Source: Desulfobacteraceae bacterium (lineage in GTDB: Bacteria > Desulfobacterota > Desulfobacteria > Desulfobacterales > SURF-15). From it: a DNA stretch of 22,955 nt. Each line of letters opens with the position of its first letter. The first letter of the stretch is position 1. Both the position numbers and the translations under genes were made by a program. The stretch spans positions 1-22,955 of the forward strand of contig QZKK01000016.1 in NCBI GenBank assembly GCA_003599475.1, written 5' to 3'. The notes beneath the pieces are model-generated. The model saw only the letters and a list, made by a program, of their open reading frames with translations. It did no database searches and was not told the origin of the DNA. This document shows, piece after piece, positions 22,200-22,955 of this stretch.

Positions 22200-22604
22200 T
22201 CACTCGGTCAGCATCTTTTTTTCGATCTTCGCTTCCCGAATCACCACCACCTGGTCATCGCCCACCCGCTTTTTGGGGGCATGGGTCCAGCAGTTCCCCT
22301 CGAAAACAACCCCGGGGTGAATGACGATATTGGGGGCTTCGATATTGCCGAAAATCTTTCCGGGTTCGAGGACTTCGATGACCTCGTCGGCACTGACCGC
22401 TCCTCGAATTTCTCCGCTGCTCAGCACGTTTGTGGCGTGAATGTCGGCTTCGATGAATCCGCTTTCTCCGACGATCAGCGATCCGATGGCCGTGATTTCA
22501 CCCTTGAAACGCCCGTCGATGCGCAATGTGCCATGGAATTTCAGGTTGCCCTCGATCTCGGTATCCTCCCCCAGGAAAGCACTCAGGTTCTTGTCTCTCT
22601 TCAT
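22200..22604 (-). CDS. Bactofilin family protein
   Basis: The 134-residue protein is built almost wholly from short beta-helix rungs: FHGTLRIDGRFKGEITAIGS, LIVGESGFIEADIHATNVLS, EIRGAVSADEVIEVLEPGKI, then GNIEAPNIVIHPGVVFEG. The six-residue periodicity and the G.F.G / G.I.G turns are diagnostic of bactofilins (DUF583). They polymerise into cytoskeletal filaments that shape cells or position envelope enzymes. Its N-terminal tail (MKRDKNLSAFLGEDTEIEG) is short, as in many family members, and may anchor it to the membrane. ATG 22604 follows a GAGAG site. It is transcribed after pntB with a 58-base gap, possibly in the same transcript, though no functional link is obvious. Confidence 0.9.
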   Translation of the reverse strand: MKRDKNLSAFLGEDTEIEGNLKFHGTLRIDGRFKGEITAIGSLIVGESGFIEADIHATNVLSSGEIRGAVSADEVIEVLEPGKIFGNIEAPNIVIHPGVVFEGNCWTHAPKKRVGDDQVVVIREAKIEKKMLTE

Positions 22605-22662
22605 GGTGCAAATCTCTCCGAAAGAAATTACTGAAAAGCAGCCTACCGCCGATTTTTAGTCT

Positions 22663-22955
22663 TTAAGTCTGCTTCATTACAGCGATAAGGTCAAGTATAT
22701 TTTTTCTGCCGTCTCCGTAAAACATCAACGTATTGTCTGCAGCAAATAGAGGATTCGGTACACCGGCAAACCCCGGGCTCAGGCTCCGCTTGACTACGAT
22801 CACCGAGCGGGCCTTATCGACGTTTATGATCGGCATTCCGGCGATGGGACTGGTCGGGTTGGTACGTGCCAGAGGGTTCACGACGTCATTTGCACCGATG
22901 ACAATCGCCACATCGACCTGCTCCATCGAAGAATTGATTTCATCCATCTCTAGAT
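22663..22955 (-). CDS. pntB: NAD(P) transhydrogenase subunit beta, C-terminal part
   Basis: The frame is open to the window edge, and only the last 97 residues are visible. They read LEMDEINSSMEQVDVAIVIG, ANDVVNPLARTNPTSPIAGM, PIINVDKARSVIVVKRSLSP, then GFAGVPNPLF and a tail with FYGDGRKNILDL. This is the NADP(H)-binding domain III of PntB, matching the E. coli subunit almost motif for motif (IGANDTVNP, SPIAGMP, KRSM..G.AGV.NPLF, M.FGDAK). The enzyme couples hydride transfer between NADH and NADP+ to proton movement across the inner membrane. The membrane domain and pntA should lie to the right. The bactofilin gene follows it by 58 bases. Confidence 0.95.
   Translation of the reverse strand, partial: LEMDEINSSMEQVDVAIVIGANDVVNPLARTNPTSPIAGMPIINVDKARSVIVVKRSLSPGFAGVPNPLFAADNTLMFYGDGRKNILDLIAVMKQT

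Overview
The window looks like chromosomal DNA of a Gram-negative, probably anaerobic bacterium of the deltaproteobacterial (Desulfobacterota-like) kind. This rests on indirect signs: an anaerobic-type radical SAM maturase, a bactofilin, PntB, a BON/DUF2892 membrane protein, and short wordy intergenic repeats of a sort I associate with that group. No rRNA or other direct taxonomic marker is present, so the placement is inference.

Layout. (1) Bases 1-2.9 kb are a patchwork of gene fragments around one intact gene. In order they are an IS66-type accessory gene running off the left edge, a 5'-truncated secreted-protein tail, an intact ElyC/YdcF-like envelope gene (992-1747), a truncated FG-GAP repeat gene, an antisense type II antitoxin tail, and a frameshifted second copy of the ydcF 3' end followed by a terminator. 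(2) At 3.2-5.7 kb a large secreted protein combines an FGE-like (SUMF1) fold with Ig-like, BACON-like and two related C-terminal beta domains. (3) tRNA-Pro(CGG) lies at 6.14 kb, followed by a BON-domain membrane protein and a DUF2007-like small protein.

(4) From 7.6 to 15.5 kb is a catabolic-looking block: MFS transporter, YbaK-type aminoacyl-tRNA deacylase, N-acyl-D-amino-acid deacylase, class III PLP aminotransferase-like enzyme, a second MFS transporter on the other strand, and an M20-family N-carbamoyl-amino-acid/allantoate amidohydrolase. Together these suggest uptake and deblocking of N-substituted amino acids, feeding a PLP enzyme. (5) From 15.6 to 16.9 kb three small minus-strand genes encode an RRM protein with a glycine/arginine-rich tail, a cold-shock protein and a coiled-coil plus winged-helix-like protein.

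(6) From 17.35 to 19.8 kb a cystathionine beta-lyase gene is followed at 16 bases by an anSME-type radical SAM maturase with a SEC-C tail. A Tat-type dienelactone-hydrolase-family protein converges on them. (7) From 21.0 kb to the right edge are a third MFS transporter, a bactofilin, and the C-terminus of PntB running off the edge.

Most intergenic gaps carry short degenerate repeats (ATCGAACATCGAA-type strings, TTTTGGATTTT-type strings, TCTGACCTCTG-type strings) and a small palindromic element with a GAATCCCG...CGGGAA core. No CRISPR array, prophage or complete mobile element is visible. I found no convincing wholly new system. The items most worth checking are the fragment mosaic, the domain-duplicated FGE-like secreted protein, the amino-acid deblocking cluster, and the maturase that has no sulfatase beside it.
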